DNA from: Saururus chinensis
Taxonomy: Eukaryota > Streptophyta > Magnoliopsida > Piperales > Saururaceae
Assembly (NCBI GenBank): GCA_035235625.1
Contig: CP141142.1
Coordinates: 43,379,644-43,443,643, forward strand
DNA length: 64,000 nucleotides
Direction: 5' to 3'
Positions 34,238-46,335 of this stretch are shown here, piece by piece (within the stretch, counting starts at the first letter, position 1; the number at the start of each line of letters is the position of its first letter). Made by a program: the position numbers and the translations under genes. The notes below the pieces were generated by a model. That model searched no databases and was not told the origin of the DNA. It was given only the letters and a program-made list of their open reading frames with translations.

Positions 34238-36165
34238 TCCTTGACACTAAGGCACTCCCCCGTCAGAGAGCAGCCAAACGGAGCCAAAAGTTCTCATAAA
34301 TTAGAACCCACCACCGGGGCCCAGCAATTCACTGTCACGGGCCCACATGCAATGAACATGAGACTTGCATGGCTGCCATGTGTATTGGCTTATTTTTTTG
34401 TTAAACTGGGCTGGGCCAGGGACACCGAAAGGTGAGCCGGAGTGCAGCAGAACCCCCTTGATTCTATTGCATTTTTCCACGCTTGGCCGCCGCCCACTAA
34501 CCAAGCCCAGCCCCAACACGTACTTGACGAACGTGCAGCCAAGGCCCGACCCAAATGTTCCTTACCAGCCGTCGCTGTCATAAAGATCCTCTCTACGAAA
34601 TGGCTTTCGCCAGCCGCTATTCGGGCCCGCTTGACTCGACTCCGGCTCTACTCCTTCCACGCGGCTCTAATCTAATATATAACTTCTAAAATAATTTCCT
34701 ACTTCCACTAACTATAAGATAAATATTTAAAAATCGTTTATTTATAAAATTACGTGCATATTAATACATGTTAATATCAATACGCTAATATATATATATT
34801 ATTATTATTAATTTTAAAAAATAAATAATTTTTAAATATTTCTTTGATAGGTTTATAGTGGGCATGAAGCAAAAAAAAAAAATCTCTCCCCTTTTATCTT
34901 GTTCAGCTATTCTTTATTAAGGAAGAGGTCCTAAGGTCGAGCTTCTTATTATATTCAGCGTGTGCCTTGAGGTTCGCCTTATGTAAGTATATTTACATGT
35001 AAGTGCTCATGAAAGTTTATACGAGTTACTCCAAATGATACACAATATATCTTATTAAATTTTTTAAAAAACTTATATCTATAACTTCATCAGTTGCACC
35101 TCTTTGGCTAAACATCTTCTTAAATTATTATTAAGTAATTACATATAAAAATACTATTAAAGTATCTAAATCATATAGTGTGAGTTGTATCAGTAGAAAA
35201 GATATCATTATATTGTATATATAACACATTAAAATTACTTTAACTGATGGTATTTAGTGTATTATTCTAACATACGTAAGTGCTATCTCTTGGAATGTAA
35301 TGATAAAGTTAATTACACAAGTAACATGATGAACACTATGTACAAGTGCAAACTTTTTATGTATAAATTCTAAAAATATTATAAGAGAGAGGGTCCACCC
35401 ACTAGGATCTTGTAATCAACATTGGTTAATTTAAGCAGCTAGCATCAAAAGGGTCACAAAGATTGTAGAGGCCAGCAATGAACTATCAAGTTATGTCAAA
35501 GTGCAAAAGAAAGAAGGTATTCATCAACATCTTCAAAGTAACTAAGGAAAACTCATTTTGTTAGCTACTTTTTGTGCAAAATATATAATTATTAATGTAA
35601 ACTTTATATGTGGCAATTAATTCATCTGTTCATACATGCTATCTAAGAAGTATGGTGGAAAAAAAAGTTCTACCATGTTATAGCCAATTTACATTTATCA
35701 ACCAAAAGTAATATGGTTGAGAAAAAATTAACAAAATTTTTAGGGGAAAATCATCCCATGTTATTGCGTAAAGAACAACAACCCTTTCCACATTATTAAT
35801 ATACTAATTAGGTATGACTTATTTATATTAAAAAATAATTTTTAATTTAATTGATTTAGTCACCCATGTTTAATTTGGAGCTTTTTCTGTACATATCATT
35901 TTAATGTATGTGATTATAAATATTTAGTAGGGGTTATGGTGGTTGGATCAAGGGAGATGAAATTTTTTTCATAGGTTAAGAAAAATGTAGATAAAAATAA
36001 CATATACAGTTAAGAAAATTTGAGATTATCATAAGAATCATATGATAAATGCTTCACACTGAAGAGTCATGGGCGATTAACTCATGATAATTTTTTTTGC
36101 ACCAAAGAGTTGCATGTGACTAACCTTATTAAACCTACCTACTCCCTTAATCGATGATGGACGGA
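34236..36165. other. Non-coding region
   Basis: A GC-richer island (34240-34670) has overlapping short ORFs on both strands without motifs. The rest is AT-rich. No gene is supported. Confidence 0.45.
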
Positions 36166-36175
36166 TGTTTCCTTC

Positions 36176-36177
<2 letters not shown>

Positions 36178-36250
<73 letters not shown>
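36178..36250. repeat. (TA)n microsatellite
   Basis: About 36 uninterrupted AT dinucleotides. Confidence 0.95.
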
Positions 36251-36253
<3 letters not shown>

Positions 36254-36345
36254 CATTTACATAAAGGTTTTATATTATGGAGTTTTTAAAACTATATATA
36301 TAATGAAATGTAAGAAAAGGGACAAGGTTGTTTACAACATTACAA

Positions 36346-36552
36346 AATACTCCCACCGTCTCATATTAATAGCTATATTTAAAAAAATAAGTAATTTTTA
36401 TTACCTAGTGGTACATATAGGAGAAAAAAAATAAGCTTTTAGTACTCTATTTTAAGTACCTAATTACTTAAATTTAATAAAATAAAATTATTAATATAAA
36501 ATATTTTTTTATCAATAGAGTTATTTATTTAAAAAGGTAGGGGTAGGCATTT
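36346..36552. mobile_element. Stowaway-like MITE
   Basis: It starts TACTCCCACCGTCTCATATT. The right end, 'aaaaaggtaggggtaggca', is an approximate inverse. The body is AT-rich. The left end fits the Stowaway consensus well; the right end is decayed. Confidence 0.5.
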
Positions 36553-36700
36553 TATTATCCCTTTTTTATGATAAAATTTATATGTGTCCAATAAAGAATA
36601 TTTTTAACAAAAATATTTATAGGTAATGTAAGCTATTTTGTTAAAAAAGAAAGAGAGCAACTAAAACTTGCCACTTTTACTCAAACTAATCCTTAGAAAT

Positions 36701-36793
36701 TACTACTCCTTCAATCCCACGTTAAAAAATAAATTTAGTTAATTTATTTTAAAAAATTAAATATAACTTATAACGTAGGAGGGGAGGAAGCAT
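36701..36793. mobile_element. Very short Stowaway-like MITE
   Basis: It begins TACTCCTTCAATCCCACGTT and ends AACGTAGGAGGGGAGGAAGCA, a clear inverted pair, with only about 50 bases between. Total length near 93 bases. It sits roughly 500 bases upstream of the predicted transcription start of the AAA gene. Confidence 0.6.
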
Positions 36794-37316
36794 TTCCCTT
36801 CGCAAGTAGGAAATTAGAGAGCAAAGTTCGTTATTAATCTAATGTAATCGAGGACAAGCGGAGCGGAGCCGTCTGCAGGAGGCAAGGAAGCCATGAGAGT
36901 GAGTGAGCCTCATTTCGGCGCGGCGGTTGACAATGAAACAGACTGTGACATGAAAAACTGCCCGCCGTCACGTCAAAAGCCACTGCTTCTGTATCCTCGA
37001 CAACGCACGCAAATGCAAAATATGGACATGAGGCTGAAAGGGAAGAAGAGAGAGGGGGACGACACAGTGAGCGTGTTGAGTGCTGATTGAGCGGGACAAC
37101 ATCTTTCCGGTACACGGCCAGCCCCAGCCCAACTCCCCGGTGAGTCCGCCGTCCACCTTCCGCCTGCCGAAAAGCCACTACTTACTTAAAAAAGCAAAGG
37201 AAAAAGAAGCTCCCCAGTCTCAGAGGACCTACTTTACCGGACCCTTTTCCTTTCTCTATTTCTCCTTTCTGCCTTTCGTCTTCATGGGGTGGTTCAGGAT
37301 CCGCTTCTAACGCTTC

Positions 37317-37324
37317 TATAAATA
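37317..37324 (+). promoter_or_regulatory. TATA box of the AAA ATPase gene
   Basis: TATAAATA is followed about 45 bases later by a (GA)n tract of some 30 bases (37363-37402) and a second GA-rich tract (37430-37452), both in the predicted leader. GA/CT-rich leaders are common in plant housekeeping genes. The start site would be near 37350. Confidence 0.6.
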
Positions 37325-38085
37325 GTAGTGGCTCTAGAGCAACGAAGCATACACACTCCACAGAGAGAGAAAGAGAGAGAGAGAGAGAGAGCGAAAGAGA
37401 GGTTTGAAATAACACAATACTAGAGGCCGAGAGAGAGAGAGGGAGAGGGAGAAGCGGTATAAGGAGGTCGCGTGCTGCGGAGTTTCAAGAGGTGGGTCAC
37501 TCGTCTGTTGTCGGAATATCAACTTAACCAACCGATTTATTCATTGCCTTACTGTCGGAAAATTGTTCTTCGTCGTTTTTCTCCTGGTTTCGGCGTGGAC
37601 TAACCGTTTTGTTTGATGGAAATCGTCTCGCTACTGAAAAATACAGTCTTTTGTTGAGTGCAAATAGATCCCGGTTGTGTCTCTTTTGAAGATTGGTTGT
37701 AATAACGGTATTGTGATTGGCAGGAGAAACTGCTCTGTCCTTTCATTCTGATCCTTTATTCGCAAAACCAGATTTTGGTATCTTGGGGTAGGTTTTTTTT
37801 GTTTTTCATTGTTCTGTTTTGCTCCCATCCATCATGGAATCTTCCTTTTGGCTCGTTGTTCTCCTTATATAAGGAAGACAAACACGTTCCTTTCTCATTT
37901 TGTTTCCTGTTCATCAACTACAAATATTTTCAGGACTTGGGATTCCTGTGAGTAGTTTAATTTAATGGGCATTCTTGTATTTTGAAACGAATAGCATGAT
38001 GTGCTTGTGGTTGTTGACTTCTAGTTGGACACAGGGCAGTTTGAGTGGCCAAGTTTGGCATCCTCCGTGTTGGAAGCAGAGTGGC

Positions 38086-41000
38086 ATGGATCAGAAAAAT
38101 TTTCTCGTCTCAGCGCTCAGCGTCGGGGTGGGTGTTGGCGTCGGACTCGGCCTGGCTTCTGGGCAGGCAAAATGGTTGTCCTCTAATCCTTCTACGTCGG
38201 GAGTCACTGGCGAGAGGATTGAGCAGGACCTGATAAGGCAGCTTGTTGATGGCAAGAGCAGTAATGTGAATTTCGACGAATTTCCCTACTATCTGAGGTT
38301 GGAATCCTTCATATCTTTTTCTTTTTCTTAATTAAATGGTAATTTTATGTCTACTTATGCAATTTAATCACGTTTGGATATTGATGATTTGATTTATAAT
38401 GATGTAGAGTATCCATCCCAAATATCTAACTTTTTACAGCCCTTAATACTAATTTGGCGAGCAATGGTTTTATTTATTTATAATGCTTGAGCATTAAGAG
38501 TTGTAGATGATGCCCTGATTGTAAAATGTGGGCATGGGCTATGGCTTTTGGGTGGTGTCGCCATTTGAACAGGGGATTATATGAAGGTAGAGGTAGGGCT
38601 GCTTTTTGGGTCGGGTTAGGTCGGGTTCTGTAGGACCCGACCCAACCCAAGATGGGAACCGAGTTCTTTGGACCCCACCCGACCCGAGATAAGAACCGAA
38701 AATTTTTAAACCTGACTCGATCCGAAATAAGACCCGAAAAACTCGAGAACCGAAATAGGAACCGAGATTGGATCTTGGGTTGGTTTAGTTCTAATATTTT
38801 AATGTAATTTAATTATATAATAAATTGATTTTATCTATAAAAAATTTTATAATTAAGGTTAAATATAATTTTATAAGTTAATTAAGAACTTAAGTTGGTT
38901 CAGATCAGTTCTTGGGTTTTTACATGTTGGACCTGACCCGACCCGAGATTTATCCAAGGTTTTTTTTTTAGACCCAACCCAACCAAAGATAGGACCCAAC
39001 CCGACCCAACCCAACCCGAGTCAATTTCGGGTCGGTTCCATTCGGATCGGTTCGGGTCTGATTTTTGAAAGCAGCAGCCCTAGGTAGAGGGTTCTCTTAC
39101 CTTTTTAGTTTCGGTTTTTTCCCCTCGGATTTAGTGCTTTTGAGTTTCTGTGATCGTTGTACGAACTCTGATTTTGGATAGATGTCATAATTAGATATCT
39201 TATTAATATGAGGACACTGTTATTATATGAATCTGGATTGAGGAGAAGAATTGGAACTTGCTTGAAGTTCCATTTCCTTGAATAGCAACAGCATAAGTGC
39301 ACTCATTTTCCCCCTTGGAAGATGGATTTTCGAGTGTGGTTTTGTTCTTCAACCGCCAAGTTGCCTGACAAATTATTACTCCATAACATAAGGCGTGTTT
39401 GTCTGCCAAATGTTATTCTGCTGAAAGACAGGGAGTGTGAATCACTTGATGGGAGCCTTCTTTTGCGGTGAGAGTTGATGAGAAGATGATAAACTGCAAT
39501 ATATGGACGGGACAGATACTGGGAAAATAAAGGAAAGTAAATGAGAAGTAAATTTTTTTTGCTTCGCCACATGAGATGGGTCTGTCAAGTTTCTCCTCCT
39601 CGCACCTTTAGAATATGGGTCTTGTACATCTACTGCAGTGTATACTGATAATTTTTTAAATTCTAGGGCTTGATTAGCCTTCCTCTATTCCCTGTCTTTT
39701 CCACTGTACGATATGGAGTAATTTTGACAAGTAGTTCATTTCATTAGGCAGGTGGAAAATTGACCAATTTTAAAAGGAACGTGTTAGACTTCTCTTTCGT
39801 CAACACGTTATGCCTAAAATCTTTCCTCATGTATTATGTTTTGACTTATAATGACAGTGAGCAGACAAGGGTTTCACTGACAAGTGCAGCCTATGTTCAT
39901 CTGAAACAAGTGGATGCATACAAATACACCCGAAATCTTGCCCCTGCGAGCCGAACAATTCTGTTGTCTGGACCTGCAGGTATGCTGTTTGGAGTTTGTT
40001 CTATATCAGATGTGTTTTGAAGCCTTACTTACTTTATAAATGAAAGATTATAATGAAAGGTATTTTTCAAATTGTGTTCTAAAGAGCGTTACCAGCAAAT
40101 GCTAGCCAAGGCATTAGCTCATTACTTCGAAGCCAAGTTGCTGTTGTTAGATGTTACAGATTTTTCATTAAAGGTTAGCAGTTACTTAGCCCCTTTAACT
40201 AGTGTACACCATTTTTCATTTGAGAGTGATCCTGACCATGGTGCATGCCTGCTACAGATATCAAGTAAATATGGCAATGTCAACAATGATTCTGTAAGAT
40301 CTTTTATAACCATAAATTTTCCTGTTCTCCTTTGGACATTTCATATTATAGTTAGATGTATATTGCATTCAGTTATTATTATGTGATTTGAATTTGTTGC
40401 TATCTTGTTGCGTCCAAGAGATGAGTTGATGAAAAAGCTTCAAGCTTAGTATTTTGTTTCATTCTGTTATTTTCATGTCCTTGTAGTACTTTAAGCGATC
40501 CATCTCTGAGAGCACACTGGAGTGTATGTCATGTTTACTTGGTTCTTTTTCAATTTTTCCACCAAAAGAGGAGAATAGAAGTGGTAAGGCATTAAGTTAA
40601 CCTGTTGTATTCTATTCATGTAGCAATCGTCAATTTTTCGTCTTTTTGACTCATGCGTGTTAGTTTTAAAAATGCACCCTAGGCATTAGCATGCTTATTC
40701 ACATATAGAAATTAAATGTTTATGAATTTGATATTAATAAAAGGAATTTTTTTTTGTTAGATTTTTTTCAAGTTAAGACAAGTTCCGGAGAACTTTACTT
40801 TGGCTAGCCTGTAAATGTCACCAGCTATGCAATATTAACTCGGCTTTGCACCAAGCTAAAACATATTTGAAGTATCATTAAAATTGGATATTGAAAATAT
40901 GATATTATGTTCAAAATCATCTCTAGTTCATGTAAAATGTTTTTGAACATTGAACATTTGGGTTGTTAAAAATTTTTTTTTATATCTTTTATCAAAACTC

Positions 41001-44000
41001 AAATTCTTCTATCTCAGGTACATTAAGGAGGCAAAGCAGTGGAATGGAACTAAGTTCTAGGTACACTATCCTTGAAAAGTTTATATTTGTCTTATGGAGA
41101 ATTCAGATCTCACCTGGTACTCTAATGCTTGATTAAACTGTCCCTTTTTATTATTGCAGCGAATATGAAAATCTTCGCAATCCTACAAAGCTTCGTAGAA
41201 ATGCTTCTTCTGCAGCTGATATTAGTACTATCATGGCACAATGTGCCCCAAATCCAGGTTCCGCCTTTTATCAGCTTGGTAAAAGAATCTATAAACTGCC
41301 ACTTTGTGGCCATCTAGCTAAGCAAAATTATTTTTGGAGACGTGGTTATTTTAGCATTTTGGTAATTAATTCTGTTGTTGTATGAATGTGGTTGAGACTG
41401 TAAAAAATGGTTTATGACTAGATGTGTTGCATTTAATAATAGATGCACCGTGGAAAATAATGTTGGATTTTTTCACCTCATATACTTGCTTCTTCTATTC
41501 AATATTGCTCGTTGTGATTTAAATTTTAGATAATTTATTGAACATTATTTTTTTTTGTCTTACTATGTGATCCATTTATTTGCAGCTCCTCTCAAGCGTG
41601 CCAACAGTTGGTCTTTTGATGAGAAACTTTTTGTACATTCTCTTTACAAGGTAGATAATGATTACAGTAAGTGGACAAATTTAATTTATCTATCAGTAAT
41701 CTGTATGAATGACATATAGCTTTTTAATTGATCTGGCAGGTCCTGACTTCAGTGTCAAGAACCGACCCCATTGTTCTCTACGTTAGGAATGTTGACAAAC
41801 TTCTCTCAAGATCACAAAGAATGTACACTCTGTTTCAAAAAATGTTGAAAAAACTATCAGGACCTGTACTGGTCCTTGGTTCCAGGTCGTTGGATCCAAG
41901 TACTGATTATAGGGAGATAGATGAGAAACTCACTCTTCTATTTCCTTATAACATTGAGATCAAGCCACCTGAAGATGAGACCCACCTTGTCAATTGGAAG
42001 TCCCAAATAGAAGAAGACATGAAACTGATTCAGTCTCAGGATAACAGAAACCACATAATGGAAGTACTTGCAGCAAATGATCTGGACTGTGATGACTTGG
42101 GTTCAATCTGTCTCGCTGATGCAGCAGCTCTCAGCAATTACATTGAAGAGATTGTAGTGTCTGCAATTTCTTTTCATTTGATGAATACAAAAGATCCTGA
42201 ATACCAAAATGGGAAGCTTGTCATTTCGTCAAAAAGGTCAATTGCTTATAATTTATAGTGATATACATCTTTTTTGTCTCGCAGTTATAAGTCTATTCTA
42301 ACTATGTCTGTATTGAACAGTTTGTCTCGTGGATTGAGTATATTTCAGCAAAGTAAATTTGATTCAAAAGATACTAGGCAGTTGGAAGCTAATGTGGAAG
42401 CTGGAAAGGTCTGTTTTTCTATAAATATTACTGAAATGTTGGAAATGAAGTTACAACTCGATTTTATCACCTTTTTTTTCACTGGTAATAGGAAGTTGCA
42501 GAGGATGCTATTACCAGTGCGAGCACTGATGGAAAGGGTGAAGCTCCAATGCCTGATAATAAAAGTGAAACAGAGAAACCTGTTACTGTGTCCAAGAAAG
42601 ATGGTGATTCTGCTGCTCCAATAAAAGTGCCTGTAAGTACATTGACTTTTGCAAAGGCTGCTTGAATTTCGTTATCTTTGCTCTCATTAAACTACTTGTC
42701 TTGGCTGTGTTCCGACACTGATTAGATGTTGTTTAGCAAGATGGAGAATTTAATTTAATATGGGGCTTCTCTTATGACCTGTTGTCTTCCTCTTCCTTGA
42801 TTGTTAATATATGTATCCTACCTCCATGCACCAACCAAGTTCCTCTGTCAATAGGAAGTTCCTGACAACGAGTTTGAGAAGCGCATTAGGCCTGAGGTCA
42901 TCCCAGCAAGTGAAATTAATGTGACATTTGCAGACATAGGTGCTCTAAATGATGTAAAAGAGTCACTTCAGGAACTGGTTATGCTTCCACTCCGAAGGCC
43001 TGATCTTTTCAATGGCGGTCTGTTGAAGCCTTGCCGGGGAATTCTTCTTTTTGGGCCACCTGGTACAGGCAAGACAATGATGGCCAAGGCTATTGCCAAG
43101 GAAGCTGGGGCAAGTTTTATTAACGTTTCAATGTCCACTATCACCTCTAAGTGGTTTGGGGAGGACGAGAAAAATGTGAGAGCATTATTCACATTAGCAG
43201 CCAAAGTCTCTCCAACAATTATATTTGTGGATGAAGTGGACAGCATGCTGGGCCAACGAACCAGGGTTGGGGAGCATGAGGCGATGCGAAAGATTAAGAA
43301 TGAGTTTATGACGCACTGGGATGGCCTGATGACCAAACCTGGGGAACGCATACTTGTACTCGCTGCTACAAACAGGCCATTTGATCTTGATGAAGCAATT
43401 ATTCGACGGTTTGAGCGCAGGTAGGAATATTATGATTTCTGTGAGAAAAAAGGAAGAAATTTTTGCTGTGAATCTTAATTGTTGTATAATGCTCTGATCA
43501 GAATCATGGTGGGCCTCCCTTCTGTGGAAAGCCGAGAATCTATTTTGAAGACACTTTTGGCCAAAGAGAAGGTTGAGGAAGGGCTCAATTACAAGGAATT
43601 GGCAGTGATGACTGAAGGGTACAGTGGAAGCGATCTCAAGGTATGTTCCAACCTGGATTATTTACTACAATACTCATACTCAAGTTTGATTAACTAGCAA
43701 TTAGTATTTAACTTTGTGAGCTTTTGGTATTAGAATTTGTGTATGACCGCTGCCTATCGGCCCGTGAGAGAGCTAATTCAGAAAGAAAGGCTAAAGGACA
43801 TGGTAGGATTCTTTGCTTAGTTTGTTCTTGTTTCATGTCTTCTGTGTGTTTCTTTTGCTTCTGTGAATCCATAAATACATGTTTTGTTAGAGTTGACAGT
43901 TCTCGTTTTTTAACATTTACAGGAAAGGAAACGAAGAGCAGCAGAAGCAGAAGGTAAGGGTGAAGGTTCTGATACAAAAGAAGATGACAGGGAAGAGAGA

Positions 44001-44343
44001 GTGATTACCCTCAGGCCATTGAACATGGAAGATTTTAGGTTGGCCAAGAATCAGGCAAGTCTTGATAAAAATTCATTTAGATGAGGAAGATTTCTGAGTT
44101 TTGTCTTTCCTCGCAAATGAAAACTGGTTATTATTCCTGTGAAAGGCATTTGTTGATGATCGGACCAAGTTCAAGCCAAATTGAGTCAAATTCTAACTTA
44201 TGTATGTGGTTTCTCATGCTGTAATATAGGTGGCAGCAAGTTTTGCAGCGGAGGGGTCAAGCATGGGCGAGCTAAAGCAATGGAATGAGTTGTATGGGGA
44301 AGGAGGTTCAAGGAAAAAGGAGCAGTTATCTTACTTTTTATAG
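38086..44343 (+). CDS. AAA-type ATPase, DAA1/At1g64110-like, 16 exons
   Basis: Exons: 38086-38297, 39858-39979, 40085-40173, 40258-40293, 40487-40583, 41018-41060, 41160-41257, 41586-41650, 41740-42236, 42321-42408, 42492-42632, 42855-43420, 43502-43640, 43734-43802, 43923-44054, 44230-44343. They total 2,508 nt, 835 residues, and all phases agree. Domains: a hydrophobic Gly/Val segment (residues 8-26, possible membrane anchor or signal); a degenerate ATPase-like module from about 71 (P-loop reduced to LLSGPA, 106-111); a variable linker with a KRSIS-type phosphorylatable patch; then a complete AAA module with Walker A GPPGTGKT (563-570), Walker B IIFVDE (618-623) and RRFERR (680-685). The Vps4-type tail ends KKEQLSYFL. 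The family is plant AAA of the spastin/katanin/ATAD1 clade; precise substrates are little known. The start fits the family's M-[DE]-Q-K N-terminus. Upstream in-frame ATGs (37996, 37999) would be removed by a leader intron ending at 38024 or 38034. Confidence 0.93.
38298..39857 (+). other. Intron 1 of the AAA gene
   Basis: This is the longest intron (1,560 bases). The donor is ag|gttgg and the acceptor gacag|tgag; the split codon gives Ser-71. It contains the hAT-type MITE at 38594-39082. A pyrimidine-poor acceptor region makes the exact junction rest mainly on protein similarity. Confidence 0.75.
38586..39090. mobile_element. hAT-type MITE with perfect 8 bp target duplication
   Basis: The element spans 38594-39082 (489 bp). 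Its ends are TAGGGCTGC and GCAGCCCTA, exact inverted repeats of 9 bases that extend imperfectly. Both sides carry GGTAGAGG (38586-38593 and 39083-39090). An 8 bp duplication with TAGGG-type ends points to the hAT superfamily. The body is full of ACCCGACCCGA-type repeats in both orientations. It has no ORF. It lies inside intron 1 of the AAA gene. Confidence 0.9.
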
Positions 44344-45050
44344 AGTACAGAATACTCTGTGCTATGAACAAAGAGATAGAGAAAGCGATTAGTGAAGATT
44401 ACACATACAGTTCGAATCTTCAGTGTATTAGTATGTAATAGTATTTATCAACGAATGTGTCATAGTATGAGGTTAGGGGATGCATGGTCTTTAGAGTAAG
44501 GGGAGCTTTGCAGTTTGTATTCCTTGAAATAAGGCGAGGAATTCGGAAATCGGCACACTGCTTTGTGTACTGGGTTGGGTGGGATGTTGTTGGGCTTCAT
44601 GTCTGAGTGGCAAGCACCTTGTGTAAATTATGATTCCTTGCAGTATATATCTTAAAGAGTTCAGATAGTGTAACAACTTATTTTGCTGTTGTTGAGTGTG
44701 TTCCTCTAGATCGTGTTCCTCTAGATCCATATATGTAGAGTCAAGAATTAATAATGGAAAACGAGAACTCTCGTGCTGCGGATTTGGTGTCTAGTTCGTA
44801 CGCCACAATCAACTATAGGTTCCACTTGTCAGAGGTGGGTCCCGCTTTGTGTCCGGCTTACGAAATGGTTATTTAATAAGTCTGTTGGTACCAAATGCTA
44901 ATTTTGCTGTTGTTGAGTGTGTTCATCTAGGGGAAAATCCCATCCAGCACTCCAAATATTCTTTGAACACCCGAGGGCTGGCCAGGCACCTCGAGAAGAT
45001 ATTTAGTTGCGCTCGTATGCAAAGAGCAACAATAAGCATGTGGGTGTGTG
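44344..45050 (+). other. 3' UTR and downstream flank of the AAA gene
   Basis: The transcript probably ends between about 44650 and 44760; AATAAT-type signals occur near 44748. A phrase of about 30 bases beginning attttgctgttgttgagtgt occurs at about 44681 and again at about 44902. No other gene is seen. Confidence 0.5.
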
Positions 45051-45309
45051 GCACAGTGTTTTAAAAGCCCGGCCGGTTTGACCTGGCTCAATTGGACCCG
45101 GTCAAAAATCCGGACTGAGTTGCTCGGGTTGCCGGGCCACCTTGACACGGCCAGTTAAACCGGCAACCCAGACTATTGGGCTGGTTTGGGTTTTACCAAA
45201 AAAAAATGAGAGAAAAGTAGGAAGAAGAGGGGTGGTTGTCGTGGTGTGGGACATGGCCGGGGCCAGCCGGAATTCGAAAGGCGGTGACATTTGGACTCTC
45301 TATTGGGAT

Positions 45310-45770
45310 CTGAAAGGCGGGGGCTGGTCGAGATTGGACTGGCCGGGGAAGGGAGTCGAGGAAGGGGGAATCGGGGTAGGAGGAATCAAGGAAGGTGGAA
45401 CCAGGGGATTGGGACGAGGAAGTCAGGGCCGGGGAGGGGAATCAGGGAAGGGGGAACCAGGGGGTCGGGGTTGGGCCATCAAGGAGACATCGGGGAAGTC
45501 GGGCCGGGGAAGGGAGTTGGGGAAGGGGAAACCGGGGGTCGGGGCGAGGAAGTCGTGCCGGGGAAGGGAATTAGGGAAGGGGGAACCAAGGGGTCGGGGT
45601 TGGGCCGTCGAGGAGACAATGGGGAAGTTGGGGCCGGGGAAGGGAGTCGGGGAAGGGGGAATCAGGGGGTCGGGTTGGGTTGTTGAGGAGACTACGGGGA
45701 AGTCAGGGTAGGGGATGGGAGTCGGGGAAGGGAGTCGTCGATTGGTTGGGATCGCGGCCACACGGTAGGC
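45310..45770. repeat. G-rich minisatellite (GGGGAAGGG-based)
   Basis: Imperfect units of about 35-75 bases are built from 'ggggaagggagtcggggaag', 'gggggaaccaggggatcggg' and variants, such as gggggaatcagggggtcggg. The strand is almost free of C-runs and of stops. Long ORFs on both strands (45142-45711 plus, 45761-45423 minus) translate to Gly/Arg/Lys or Pro/Ser low-complexity repeats, so I do not call them genes. Runs of G could form quadruplexes. Confidence 0.85.
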
Positions 45771-46272
45771 GGGGAGGAGACTGTGGGCGGGGAGGAGAGG
45801 AAGATGAAGAGGGAAGAGCGGAGATGCCGGAGAGGGGAAGGGGGATGACGACCGCCGGGCATCAACTAGTCAGGGTCGTGGCCGGAGAGTCGGGGAGGGG
45901 AAGTGTAACGACCCATTTTCCGATTACACTTAACCCAGGTGGGTTAAGGGTAATTCGGTAAATGGTGATTAAGTGTTAGGGGGTTTTAAGGGATGAAACC
46001 CCTGTAGATGGGTAGAGCTCGGTGTAACGAGCGTAGTGAATCGAATAACGTGCAAAATGGAGGTCGAGAGCGAAAGCTATGACCTCGGGAAGAGTCTACC
46101 TATGCGGGCCCTACATAAAAGTGCGGGATAACCTACCCATGTATGGTCTTGTTTCGAAGGGCTCATTGATACGAGTCCATCGGTAACAAGAACGTGTGAT
46201 TTCAATGTCAAGGTTGAAAGTTATCGCGTTTTGAGTTTAAGATATTATTTAAATAAAATAATATCATTCTGG

Positions 46273-46335
46273 ATAAGATCGACGACAAAGCGAATAAGAT
46301 TGTTGATGAAGCGAATAAGATCGTTGATGCAGCAG
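46273..46335. repeat. Direct repeats in the U3 region
   Basis: Three tandem copies of a motif of about 27 bases, built on 'gcgaataagatcgttgatga', lie directly upstream of the palindrome. They resemble enhancer repeats of LTR promoters. Confidence 0.65.

Noticed and set aside
42968-43351. A 127-codon minus-strand ORF
   Set aside because: It is the antisense shadow of AAA gene exon 12, which encodes the conserved Walker motifs on the plus strand.
45142-45711. A 189-codon plus-strand ORF and a 112-codon minus-strand ORF
   Set aside because: Both are products of the G-rich minisatellite, with repeating Gly/Arg/Lys or Pro/Ser peptides and no domain.
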